From: Gnomoniopsis sp. IMI 355080
Taxonomy: Eukaryota > Ascomycota > Sordariomycetes > Diaporthales > Gnomoniaceae
Assembly (NCBI GenBank): GCA_027946555.1
Contig: JAPEVC010000334.1
Coordinates: forward strand, 1 to 27,847
Direction of reading: 5' to 3'
DNA: 27,847 bases
Positions 8,237 through 18,992 of the stretch are shown piece by piece. Each line of letters begins with the position of its first letter. Position 1 is the first letter of the stretch. The notes below the pieces were generated by a model. The model had not been told where the DNA came from. It worked only from the letters and a program-made list of their open reading frames with translations, and did no database searches. The position numbers and the translations under genes are program-made.

Positions 8237-10441
8237 GGTTTTGTGCTGGAGCTTGTTTACTTCCGGTGTTCGAAATAGCGATGCACCGGCCGTAGGCAGA
8301 CGGTCTTGCCTGAAGCTGCAGATGCAAATTCTCCGATGAGATTGGTATGACTGGATCGATGGATGATTGTATGAATCGTCTTCGTCGCAGCAGGTATGAA
8401 GGTACCTGAGGAAGACGGAATGTAGATGTTTTCTAGATGTTTTCTAGATGTTTTCTAGATGTTTTCTAGAAGGCCTCGGTCCCACGGGGACGCGTCGCTT
8501 ATCGATAACACGCTGGGGGCCCGCGGTCAGCCTGGTGGGGGTGACCAAAGCGCGGTAGAGAAAGTAATTGCAAGTGACATCACACTAGAATCTGTTTCAT
8601 CCTATTTCGCTTGTCAACTTTATCTCGACCTCACCTCTTCCACCTCATCAGTGAATGTGGGCAACATTCGCGGTATTTTGGGTCGTCGCCTGTTTGCCTC
8701 GCCATATATTTCCTCAGTTGCGATCTCCACACGCTCGGCTGATGCATGCGATGCAGCATCGTGTCCCACCTGCATGACAATTGCTGCAAACTACGTGCCT
8801 GGCCCCCTGGTATATGCTCAGCAGTGTCTCTCAACGGACCCAAACGGACACCACCCGAGGACCAGCTGCTGGTTTCGCGAACCTATCTTATTCTTGTATG
8901 AATGGAGCATCACCTACCATACGCGGCGTTTCCGTGGACACCCCGTCATTTTTGCATGAAGCTGCAATCATGCAAGATTCATTGGTGGCGTTCAGCTGCA
9001 TGTTGAAGCTCGACATTTTCCACTTTCAGGTTCATGCCGCCACGGACGTTGAAACTGACCCGTCAAATCCCATCTCGACCCTCCCATGCAGGAATGGCAA
9101 TATGTTACTGGATATCTGTTGACGAATTGGCGACAGACTCGCCAGACTGACAAGAAAGTGGAGACAACTCATACATGGTGCTGCCCTTCCACAGCATTCG
9201 GCCATTCCACTCCGTCTTCATTCATTTGTCAGGACTATGCTTTGCATCATTGGGCTCTGCAGTCCTACCTCGTCCGAACATATGCGAGAAGCAGGGTGTA
9301 TCTAGCCATGGAGCCAGGGACCAAAAGTGTTGCTGCCCGAAGCACCCTCTCTCTCTTCCTGTGGATCGTCATTGACGCAATGCGTCCCACTCGCCGCAAG
9401 CAGACGGTGGCTCCACCTGAACAATTGACTGTATTGTTATCTCAATTGGCCCTCTCAAATGGCATTGTCCCTGCCGTTAGTGCGGTGGTGCTCACGAGAG
9501 CAAACATGCTGCTGGACGGGAGGCTACAGAACAATGGTCGGTCCAGCCATGAAGGCCTATACCGGACCTGCCCCTCAGCCTGAACGGTGACAGTCATGAA
9601 TTGGAATTGACAAATGCACGGCGTCGGACGTCGATTGTGGGTCTAGACCTCTCTTCCTCTTTCCAGTGCCTTCCGGGCAAATCTTTCTCATCTCTATCTT
9701 TCCTATCTTCCCCTCCCGTTGTCTACAAGACCCAACATTTTGCTACACACCACGGTTGATGCCCTGCTTTCCCTCCTCTGCTGCGTCTCGCCACTATGCG
9801 GAGCCATCGAGTCAAGCAAGCAATCTTGCGGTCAGAGTAGCATCTTACAAAGTCTCTCAATCGTCCAGTAATACACACAGATCTGGTCTAGCTTGATCCT
9901 GATCTCCGTCTGGAGCATATTCACACATTGCAGCAGGCATCTCCTTGCTTACTCTATCTTGCATTCCAAGTGCGACGGCCGCTCATTCTCGCAAGCCTCA
10001 CATACTCCTGGAAGCTGACGTTTTGTGGTTACTTCTTTACAATCTTGTCTTTCCGTTTCCCACAAATCATTGTTTCCCGCCAGAAACTTGGCCTGGTCAT
10101 ACCTTTCTTTCGCTTTTCGGCCGCAGACAGATCGCCTCATCTGCTGCACGCAGTTACATATTGTGCTTCAATAATATGTCCCATTCGCCCGAATCGACAC
10201 CAAAATTATAATGACCGCCACCTCGAGCCTGACATCTTCTCCTAGCTGGAGGCTTACACTTTGGGTCCCGACGCCCTAAGGCCCGCTCTTCTCTTACACC
10301 CCGCGCATTGCGCACATTTTACCCCACATTGTCGGTGAGGAAAGTCGATCGATAAGATCTAAGCGCATACGACACGACACATATTCAAACTTCCCAATAC
10401 TTTCCGAGTGCGGATTAATTCCCGAATCCAGAAAATTCAAA
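8237..10441. other. Long divergent intergenic region (2.2 kb)
   Basis: This separates SPC34 (minus) from the gene at 10442 (plus). It contains an 11-bp tandem repeat (8423-8470), an MluI-type ACGCGT at 8490-8495, and from about 9640 strongly CT-rich, ATG-containing sequence of the kind seen in long fungal 5' leaders. Short open frames here (for example within 8459-9583) start at non-ATG codons or show no family resemblance or codon pattern, so I call no gene. A long 5' UTR, possibly with an intron and small upstream ORFs, for the 10442 gene is the simplest reading. Confidence 0.5.
8423..8470. repeat. 11-bp tandem repeat, about 4.4 copies
   Basis: The unit TAGATGTTTTC is repeated four times without error (8423-8466) and followed by a partial TAGA. 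Each junction creates a TCTAGA palindrome. The array lies about 190 bp upstream of the SPC34 ATG, within its likely promoter or leader. Confidence 0.95.
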
Positions 10442-11377
10442 ATGGGGACTGCCTCACCGGTAATGACTTTACCTGCTGGCTTGCGGCTATCATCGCCACC
10501 TCACACTCCTACAGCCCCGTCCCCTCCGCCATTCTTCTCGCCGAAGATCAGGACCGGCCCCGGCTCCGGCCCGGAGGAATTCTCACCGCCAATTCCTCCG
10601 GCTTCACTGTCTCAGTCTCAAAGCAACCTGCCGTGCAATAACGTTCATTTAAATTACAGTCGACCGCTGAGACCTCAAGAAATATCACCATGCTCTTCCA
10701 ATTCATCCGATGCCGACTTTTCCGAGCCAGAGCCCGTGTTGTCCGATGACGACAGCGGGCCAGGCTCACCATCGCCCTCATCAGGCTACCATAACGGTTC
10801 AAACGCCGAAAATGGGTCACATGCCACAGTGACTGTACGAGCCAATTTCACTATCGAAGAGCTAAGCGATTTCGGTGAGGATGACATGGGGGACCGTTCC
10901 GACATCATCTACCCATCTGCCATCGAGGATCCGGAGTCGGAATGGCCAAAAGACCCGCTAGACCGCCGCGTGCTCGACGGGTTCGAGAACCTCCAATGCA
11001 GCAGTCCAGACCCAGAGACCTCAGACGACTCGGATCTCGACGAGGATGACCACCAAGTCATCCTGCAGCGCAACCGAGACCGCGATCGTCGAATGAGGAT
11101 GAGCCAGAGCAGCGTCGGGACGAAGCGCACGATGAGCGAGCGTGGCAGCGACAGTGACCATGAAGACGTTCGTAGTTATCTTGGATTCGAGGAGCCGGGA
11201 TCGAGCGCACGGCGATTGAAAAGGAAGACTGGCGATCGACGCTCTTTGATTTTCCAGGACCCACCGCCTAGGATTGATGAGGTAAGTGAGCCCGAGGAGC
11301 TGGAGGAGGCACTGGCGAGGGAGTTGCCATTCTACGAGTATATGAGTATGGAGGTGGATTCGCCGAAATCGCCTTAG
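10442..11377 (+). CDS. Conserved-looking disordered acidic protein of unknown function
   Basis: A single-exon frame of 311 residues with ATG context AAAATGG. The first third is Pro/Ser-rich (SPPHTPTAPSPPPFFSP). The middle is acidic and serine-rich (SEPEPVLSDDDSGPGSPSPSS, ETSDDSDLDEDD). The last third looks most constrained: a basic run with GTKRTMSERGSDSDHEDVRSYLGFEE, then GSSARRLKRKTGDRRSLIFQ and DPPPRIDEVSEPEELEEALA, and a closing ELPFYEYMSMEVDSP. I recall similar C-terminal blocks in uncharacterised proteins of other Pezizomycotina, but no named domain. KRKTGDRR could serve as a nuclear localisation signal, and SP sites suggest phosphorylation. No membrane segment or signal peptide is seen. 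That it is a real gene is likely; its function is unknown. Confidence 0.75.
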   Translation: MGTASPVMTLPAGLRLSSPPHTPTAPSPPPFFSPKIRTGPGSGPEEFSPPIPPASLSQSQSNLPCNNVHLNYSRPLRPQEISPCSSNSSDADFSEPEPVLSDDDSGPGSPSPSSGYHNGSNAENGSHATVTVRANFTIEELSDFGEDDMGDRSDIIYPSAIEDPESEWPKDPLDRRVLDGFENLQCSSPDPETSDDSDLDEDDHQVILQRNRDRDRRMRMSQSSVGTKRTMSERGSDSDHEDVRSYLGFEEPGSSARRLKRKTGDRRSLIFQDPPPRIDEVSEPEELEEALARELPFYEYMSMEVDSPKSP

Positions 11378-12850
11378 AATTAAATCGCCGGCTTTCTTAC
11401 GCACACTCGACGCCGGCGCAGTGAGTGACGGATATCTCACCATCCATCACCAAGTGCGCTACGCGTTCCAATTTTTCTGGTTCTCCCTTTCTTTATTTCT
11501 TCAACGCTATTCAGACCTACGATCGCTGCTTCAGGATATACGCATGAGCATGTATCCAGAATGGTTTTGGTCAGACATGTTCTTGAGGGCAGAGCAAGAA
11601 GATGTTTGATTACGTGTTCACGATTATGACCTTTGCATTCTTCGCGAAACGGCGCTAGGGAGGGGGGGCCGGAGAGGAGTCAGGAGTGACTTTGATAGAG
11701 GAGGTCTTTGGCATGGATCTGTATATTTGGGCTGTTGGGGTTCAGTTGGTTTGGTATTGCGCCTGCATCTTGTCTGCTCGGTCATTTGTTATGGTTCAGA
11801 TGAAAGGACTATGGTTGTCCTGATCTGGAATGGATGATGATCTTTGCATTCTAGGATATATCGCACATTTGGTATGGGCTGTGGGACATATAGTATATGA
11901 TATGGTGCCTCTTCCTGTGTCTTTAAATTTCCTTGCTCTATAGACTACACTGATAACCTTATTAGTGGGCATAGAAAATAGCATTCTGATTATGTCTTTG
12001 TGTTGCACCACTCACTAGTAGAGTGTGAGTTCTTAGCCTTCTTCAAGATGCAGAAGACCTGCAACTGTGAGCTTTTAAACTCTTCGATTAGGCGAGTGAG
12101 TACTTCAAAATGTAACGATACGTAGAAATATCATCATTGAATCGGGGACTAGTTGTCAGGTGGATCAATAAGTATTGGAAGTATACCTGCGTGTAACTGT
12201 ATTGGCATACCTCAGGTGGTTATTCTTTGGAATTCACAGAGGCACCTGGTTATATTCTCAAGAGTAATGATGAATTGAAGGGCCTATTAGTCGCAGAAAA
12301 TGTCTTTCCCACTTTGACAGACAGTCATGGAGTTGTTGTATTTGTAGGTGTTCTTGAATCACTGAATCCTTAGCTGGTGACGGGGCCATGGGTCAAGATG
12401 CCCCATCCCTGCAGGCCCACTTCAAGCCTGCCGAACTCCACTTCAGCCTCAAGCCGAGAGAGCACTCCAAGTCTACAGTAGCATCAACAACTTCAGCGTA
12501 CTTCATGTCGCCTCTAATTCCTCATCCCCTTCAATCTTCCGCATCGACAGTATCATCTTGGGCCATTATACTCGAGATTCACGTGTGCAGGGTGCCATTG
12601 CGCCACTTCGAACTGATTTAATTCCCCCTAATCACAGACTGGACGAAACCCGGCGGCGCGCACCCACCTCAAGTACGCAACCAGCATCGCATGTCCTCCT
12701 GTGATTCAGAGACAACGCAGGGTTGACAGTACCTCCTAGGCCCTCTCTACCACTTCGCACACGCAACTCCATAGTACTGCGACTCGATCTAGCGAACAGA
12801 AATTTTCCTCCGTTGCCAACAACGATCCAACGAGCCCGACGTCCCCAAAG
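11378..12850. other. Intergenic region before TAF12 (1.47 kb)
   Basis: The left part is the 3' flank of the 10442 gene and is AT-rich from about 11700 to 12350. The right part (12600-12850) is the leader and promoter of TAF12 and becomes CA/CT-rich close to the ATG. A 77-codon ATG frame at 12388-12621 has no recognisable features and probably lies in promoter or leader sequence. Nothing else is supported. Confidence 0.5.
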
Positions 12851-14912
12851 ATGAATCCAGCAGGTCAAGCCGGGCAGCCGGGTCAGATGGCCCCTGGCCA
12901 GCCCAATGGTCAACAGCCACAGCGACAAGTCTATCGGCCTAACGATATGGACAACCTGCCCATATCTGACGCAGATAAGATTAGGTACAAGAACGGCCTC
13001 ACAGGACTCTGGCGGACTATGCAGAGCCACGCGAAAGGCACGCAACAGCATACTGAGGCTCAGAGGAAGATCACAGAATTCAGTGCCCAGCTCGCGGCCA
13101 AGATCCGGGCCACTCCTCGCCCTCCCAACCAGGCAACGGGAAGTTTTCAGGGAGGAGCATCCAATCCGCAGGGTGCCCAGAGCTCGCCAACCACCCAAGC
13201 GGGACCGGAACAGAACACGGCCGCGACGGCAGGCTCTCCGCCAGTCTCCACAGGTACTCAGTCTGCTTCAGCTACCGCGACTGCCGGAGCGCCGAATGCG
13301 CAGGGTCAACAGCCGCAGCCAGGTGCTCGGCCGATGACGATGAATCCGCAGATCCGTCAGCATGTAACCGACACAGTGGCTCACGCCCCCCAGGAAGTGG
13401 TCGATCAGGGCCAGGAGGCGGTAACGCAGTGGTTGACCAGCAGGAGAGAGAGATACGGTGCTGCTTTGATTCGGATGCAGGCAATCAGCTCTTCGATTAA
13501 GGATGTCGAAGGGAAGCTGAGAGCGCTGCAACAAAAAGGCGCGGCGATGACACCAGAGGAGCAGAAGACGGTCCAAGAGCTCGTAACCAAGAGAGGTCAG
13601 GTCCATGCCGCCCACCAACAGGTCAAAAGCGTGGCTGAGAACATCCGGAAGGAGCAGGCTGGTATTAAGGAAGCTAGAGGGTTGCCAAACGGAGCTGGAG
13701 CGTCATCACAGCAGCCGAACAATAACGCGTCCATGCAACAGCCCAATTCTGCCACCGAGGGACCAAAGGGCCAGCAAGCCGGTGCTGCCAGTCGCATGAC
13801 GGGCGCGAATGGTCAGTCGGGGCAGCAAACGCCTCAGTCGACTCAGGCGCCCTCACAAGCCTCCACTGCCACTACGGCGCAAGCAGCTCCAGGCGCGGCT
13901 TCTCAGCAACAACCGATCAAGACCGAGCCCGGCATAACCCAACCCCAGGGACTGCCTCCTGTTAATACCGCCATCGCATCTGCTGCAGCTTCGGGGATGC
14001 AGTCGGCTGGCACGCCAACTCAAAACACCGCTCGCGTGCCCAACACCCCAATCCAAAACGCGACACCCACCACTGGCGCGCCCCACTCACTTTCCCACTC
14101 TGCTGCACTCAATCTCGCCAACCAAAATCGCTCTTCACAGCCTGGTATTGCAAACCAAGCCAACCAGCAAGGAACACCACAAGGTACCGCCGGTACCCCA
14201 TCGAGTGCGGGCGTTATGGGCAGTACTGCGCAGCAAGCAGGTCACCCTCACGCTCACCCAGGCCAACAGCAGCCGCAGACGGCCATCCCTCACAAGCTTC
14301 CCATTCCAAAGCATCTCCCAGAGAAAGCCGCTATGCCTCCTCAACCTGTGGCCACTAATCTCGGTGGCGTCGCGCCTGGTCGCCCTACGTACACACAGGG
14401 TGGCGGCACTGCAGGTGGCGTAATGGGCCAGCCAATTCTGCCAAAGATTCCCGTGGTGCAGATGGAGGGCGAGGGCGAGCGCGTCATGAATCGTAAGAAA
14501 TTGGACGATCTTGTCCGCCAGGTCTGTGGCGGTCAGGCGGAAGGTCAGGAGGGCAATGTGTTGACGCCTGATGTCGAAGAGGTAAATTGGCGTTCCCAAG
14601 CAACCTTTCACCCGTATCTCACTTTTATATGAGAATGTTCTGACCATCCCCATGCAGTCGATCCTCAACCTCGCCGACTCGTTTGTCGATCGCCTACTGC
14701 ACTCAGCCTGCGCCATTGCCAAGCAGCGTGGCTCCAAGGTTCTCGAGATCCGCGACATTCAACTTGTGCTGGAGCGCACATACAACATCCGCATCCCAGG
14801 TTACGCCACCGACGAGCTTCGAGCGGTGCGCAAGATTCAGCCCGCTGTGGGTTGGCTCACCAAGATCAGCGCCATTCAAGCCTCCAAAGTCACTGGTAAC
14901 AAGGAGTTTTAG
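12851..14912 (+). CDS. TAF12: TFIID/SAGA subunit TAF12 (histone-fold)
   Basis: Two exons, 12851-14581 and 14658-14912, joined by a 76-bp phase-0 intron (GTAAAT donor, ATGCAG acceptor), give 661 residues. The C-terminal histone fold starts at MNRKKLDDLVRQVC (about 546) and LTPDVEE, and continues after the splice as SILNLADSFVDRLLHSACAI, AKQRGSKVLEIRDIQLVLER and TYNIRIPGYATDELR, a clear TAF12 match. TAF12 pairs with TAF4 in TFIID and with Ada1 in SAGA. The splice falls inside the fold, so the intron must be removed for a working protein. The preceding 545 residues are Gln/Pro/Ala/Ser-rich and disordered, except for a predicted helical or coiled stretch at about 200-275 (MQAISSSIKDVEGKLRALQQ onward). 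The start ATG follows a CA-rich leader; an earlier in-frame start is not apparent. Confidence 0.93.
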
Positions 14913-16302
14913 AGACCCCTCGGTCAATTGTGAGTGTATGCCGTACGCAAATCGGCGGAGAGCATCTTGCAGAGCTGCTTCTCGTCAACCATTGAGCTTT
15001 GATGGCATTGTGATGTCCTGCTTCTTGAACGAGAACGAGATTTTGCTTCCTTGTGGCGTATGGGATGGAGATAAGGCTTGATTGGCTGGGTGGATAAAGC
15101 AATCCTCGGCGTTTTCACGGAGCACGGTACTAGGCGTCTACGAGGTAGTCAGGGCCCACGGAGGCAACAATGGAGAAGCACAGGACAATAGGTAGCTCTT
15201 CCAATGAATGACGGACCTGGACCAGTTCTACTATTCGAGTTCTGCTAGCTAATGCAATTCAAGCAAATGCGATACAGCGCAACAGTCTGAAGGATGTGAA
15301 TAACAGTCTTCGCCAATTGTGATGAACTACCATTAATTATTGTTGAGTTCATTTTAATCGGCATCACTGGCTGATTAGTCGATCTTCCCCCAGTAATTCT
15401 GAGCTTTGCGCATGTGTCGTCTGATTGCAAGCGGAAAGACTGGGCCAGTAAGAGGTGGTCACGTTGACAGGCGCGAGATAAGAGCATGTAATTACACGAT
15501 TCACTGAAACTATAAACAGAATTGCATGCAACCTGTTGAGATGCCTAACGAAAAGCGGTTGTCACGACTTCGCCTGTTGGGTAAGGCTGGTGAGATTTCC
15601 TACTAGAGATACCTAGGTAGAGGTAGCTAGCTGAGGCTGAAATGCTGCTTGCTGATGGATGATACGTTGAGGCGTGTACCAGGGTAGATAGAAAGCACAG
15701 ACCATCGAATCCCGAAGTCGACGCTTTACGGCAGGCACAGACAAGGCACCTGCTGAGAACGTCACCATAGTGGGTCGAGATAAGCAGGTACATGCCCAGC
15801 CATGCAAAGTCACGCACTAGCCAAGGTTCCTTCTTAGTAAACGGAAACAGTGAAGTGGCAGCCCTTTCGACGAGCTTGCTTGACTGACTGACGCCGGTCT
15901 TTCTTGCAACCTCACTCCGTGATCATTCATCCAACTGCGAACGACCATCCACTCACACCCTTCATCCCATCAACAACCGCCGGCGACATCCTGCCAAAGA
16001 AAAGCAACCTTTGATTGAAGGAGCACGAGTAGAACGCCTTGCAGACCGGATTATCTGTCAGCCTGCGCTCTGCACGCTCGGATTCAGTTCGGGCAGCTGA
16101 TTCAAAGCAACAACAAACGTTGGCCGTGCCGGGCTTTATTTTCGTCACCTCGCCCGCCGCCTCCGTTCGCTTGCCTTCTCCCCGCGATCAAGCGCGCTTC
16201 CACGGGTTTTCCTGTGTCAACCTTATCAAACAAGCAGCGCTTAATCCAGCTGTCTGACCTATCATCCCCGACAAACCAACCACACACTCAAACACTGCGA
16301 TC
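14913..16302. other. Intergenic region between TAF12 and RPN3 (1.39 kb)
   Basis: Both neighbours are on the plus strand, so this holds the TAF12 3' flank and the RPN3 promoter and leader. Sequence from about 15840 to 16300 is C-rich with CAACC and CATCC runs, as in fungal leaders. Open frames here are short and featureless. I found no perfect yeast proteasome element (GGTGGCAAA); GTGGCAG near 15857 is the closest look-alike. Confidence 0.5.
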
Positions 16303-18197
16303 ATGCCCGGAAAGACACCTAACGGCAACGGCAAGGAGCCCGTCGAGAACGGTGGCTACCCCGGCAGCAAGGACATCGAGATGAAGGATGACTCCTCATC
16401 GCTCAAGGGCAAGGGAAAGAAAGGCCTCAAGGACGGCGATGAGGAGATGACTGTCGTTGTGCCCATGTCCAAGAAGCAGTCCTCCCAACCTCCAACAAAT
16501 GATGCCGACGGTGACGTCGACATGGAGGATGCTGAGAAGGAGGGAGAGGCCAAGGTCGATCCTGCTGCCCAGACCGTATCAGGTATGCGTCTTCTGCTTT
16601 TGCCTTGGGGTCGTTCGGCCACTATCGACTCCCTTTCTGAAACCTTAATTACTGACTCCACGTCATCTGAACCCAGATATCATCAGCAATTTCGCTCTCC
16701 TCGACCGCGCCGTCGCCCTGTTCGATGCCAGATTCTCCCTGCGAGCACTGCGATCTGTCTCCTCTATCCGCAAACGCCTAACTCCAGAGATCCTCAGTGA
16801 GGTCATCAACAAGACCTTCCCTCCCACAGCCATATCTGGCAGTGTGGCGAAGCAGTTGTTGAATGCCCTCGGCGATGTCTCCGACGTGTCTATGGCAGGG
16901 ACCGTGACGGATGGCGACAAGGCTTCCGCTAAGAACGGTAGCAAGGCACCCAACAAGGAGGTCATCCCCGAGATTGATCTCTTCCTCGGTATCTTGATCC
17001 AGGTCCATCTGTTCGACACCAAGCAGTTCCAGCGTGGCGCCGAGTTCTCCAGCTACCTGTCCGACCGTATCCGCACCCTGAACCGCCGAACATTAGACTC
17101 GCTTTCTGCCAAAGTTTATTTCTACTACTCTTTGTTCTGCGAGAACATTGCGCCCCTGCCGCCATCGCCTCAGTCCCCGATCGTTGCCCTCCGACCTACC
17201 CTGCTTGCGGCTCTGCGAACGGCTGTTCTGCGAAAGGACATTGACATTCAAGCCTCGGTTATCGTTCTATTGCTTCGCAACTACCTGCTCATGTCCCACA
17301 TCAACCAGGCCGATCTGCTCGTCTCGCACACACAATTCCCCGAGAACGCTGCCAACAACCAGGTCGCGCGCTTCCTCTACTACCTTGGCCGCATCCGTGC
17401 CATCCAGCTGCGCTATACCGAGGCTCACGAGCACCTGACTGCCGCCACTCGCAAGGCTCCCTCAAGTATGTGTGCCCTCGGTTTCAGCCTAACCGCCACC
17501 AAGCTGCTGTTGGTGGTTGAGCTGCTCATGGGTGACATTCCTGACCGCGCCACTTTCCGCGTACCTACAACCGAGCAGTCACTCCACCCGTACTTTTTGC
17601 TTGTGCAGGCCGTACGTGTCGGCAACTTGGAAGACTTCGAGACGACGATAGCAGACCACGCCGATACCTTCCGCCGCGACGGCACGTATACCCTGATACT
17701 CCGCCTGCGACAGAACGTCATCAAGACGGGCATCCGCATGATGTCGCTGTCCTACTCGCGTATTTCTTTGCGCGACATTTGTATCCGCCTGCACCTTGGT
17801 AGCGAAGAGTCGGCTGAGTATATTGTCGCCAAGGCCATCCGCGATGGCGTCATCGAGGCCACTCTCGACCGCGAGCACGGGTACATGAAGAGCAAGGAGA
17901 CGGGTGATATCTATGCCACCCGTGAGCCCACAGAGGCATTCCACGATCGTATTGTAGCGTGTTTAGCGCTGCATGACGAGAGTGTCAAGGTATGTCCCTA
18001 CTGTGTTGTTGCCCTATTGTACAGCGCCCAGATAGCTGACACCAGATTCTTAGGCCATGCGCTTCCCCATGAACCAGCACCGCCTCGAGCTGAAGAATGC
18101 TCAAGAGGCTCGCGAGCGCGAGCGCGAAATGGCGAACGACATACAGGAGGGCGATTTGGACGAGGACGACTTGGGTGGAGACTTTGACGGCATCTAA
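16303..18197 (+). CDS. RPN3: 26S proteasome regulatory lid subunit Rpn3 (PSMD3)
   Basis: Three exons, 16303-16582, 16677-17989 and 18054-18197, with introns of 94 bp (phase 1) and 64 bp (phase 0), give 578 residues. The N-terminus is acidic and disordered (VDMEDAEKEGEAK). Family blocks follow: DIISNFALLDRAVALFDARF, RTLNRRTLDSLSAKVYFYYS, RNYLLMSHINQADLLVS, RFLYYLGRIRAIQLRYTEAH, and the PCI winged helix around 440-510 (SYSRISLRDICIRLHLGSEE, KAIRDGVIEATLDREHGYM). The last exon gives AMRFPMNQHRLELKNAQEAR and an acidic end EDDLGGDFDGI, as in Rpn3. Rpn3 is a scaffold of the 19S lid in cytosol and nucleus. Without splicing the last intron the frame runs out of the conserved C-terminus, so the short last exon is well supported. 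Confidence 0.95.
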
Positions 18198-18992
18198 ATA
18201 GTGGACTAGCAGCACAGCCAGCAAGCGAGCGCGCGACAAGTAACCGTCAGTCGAGAGCAAATGGGAAAGGAGACGATCAAGCATGATGGCATACCACGAT
18301 GACAACTGCGTCGCGGAATTCGAATGCCTTGTAATAAAACGAAATACATGTTCTCTTGGTTTCCTTTCATCAAACAGCTTACTTGCCCTTCACGCCTTGA
18401 GGACTCCTCCCCTCAGCACTTTTTCACGTTTCAGGTGGTTCACTATTGGGTTTGCAACATTGGGTTTGGTCGGTTTCGCTGGCACATTTCTGCGTTGTTG
18501 CTTACATGCGGCATGTACAATCTTCTTGTGCTGATCAGGGAGGAGGTAAAGGGGGAAACGGACGACTTTGAATCTGCAAGTCCTTGCGTTTTTTGGGCTG
18601 TCTTGATTGGAAGATAGGGGTGGTATGATGAAGGCGAGGGCAAGTGAGTCTGGTGATAAACGGGCGAGTGCTACGATGGTGGGAATGGCGGTTAGATTCA
18701 GCCGGTAGACAAGGTAGGGTAGCAGAATGTGGAGTATTGTTGGCCAGAAATTCAGGTCTTTCATGCCCTTGTACGTGGGATCTGATGTTGCGTCAATGTT
18801 GTGAACAATACGAAGTAAGATTTCAAGCTCAATATCGAATCGAGATGATTGCAGAATATGATTTTGTTATCGGGAAAAGTCTGGTCTAGCTGGCGAGCAG
18901 AGGCAGACTTACACATGTATCTGTTGCTACATGCAGTATGCTAGCCGCTGCTTCTGCTAAGCACAATTTCGTCCACGGTCTACTGAATACCT
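18198..18992. other. Convergent intergenic region between RPN3 and membrane-protein gene
   Basis: 795 bp, AT-richer than its neighbours, holding two 3' flanks. A minus-strand ATG frame at 18764-18390 (124 codons) begins with a hydrophobic stretch but its second half has no coding character; I do not call it a gene. No RNA gene is seen. Confidence 0.45.

Noticed and set aside
8459..9583. Overlapping plus-strand frames of 100-166 codons
   Set aside because: Frames change without plausible splice structure, one begins inside the tandem repeat at a non-ATG codon, and no protein family is recognisable.
11461..11466. Second ACGCGT (MluI cell-cycle box)
   Set aside because: Located in a 3' flank. 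A six-base palindrome is expected several times in 28 kb, which also limits the weight of the copy near SPC34.
18390..18764. Minus-strand 124-codon ATG frame beginning MKDLNFWPTILHILLPYLVY
   Set aside because: The start looks like a membrane segment, but the rest is random in composition, no family is recognised, and it lies in the 3' flank between two convergent genes.
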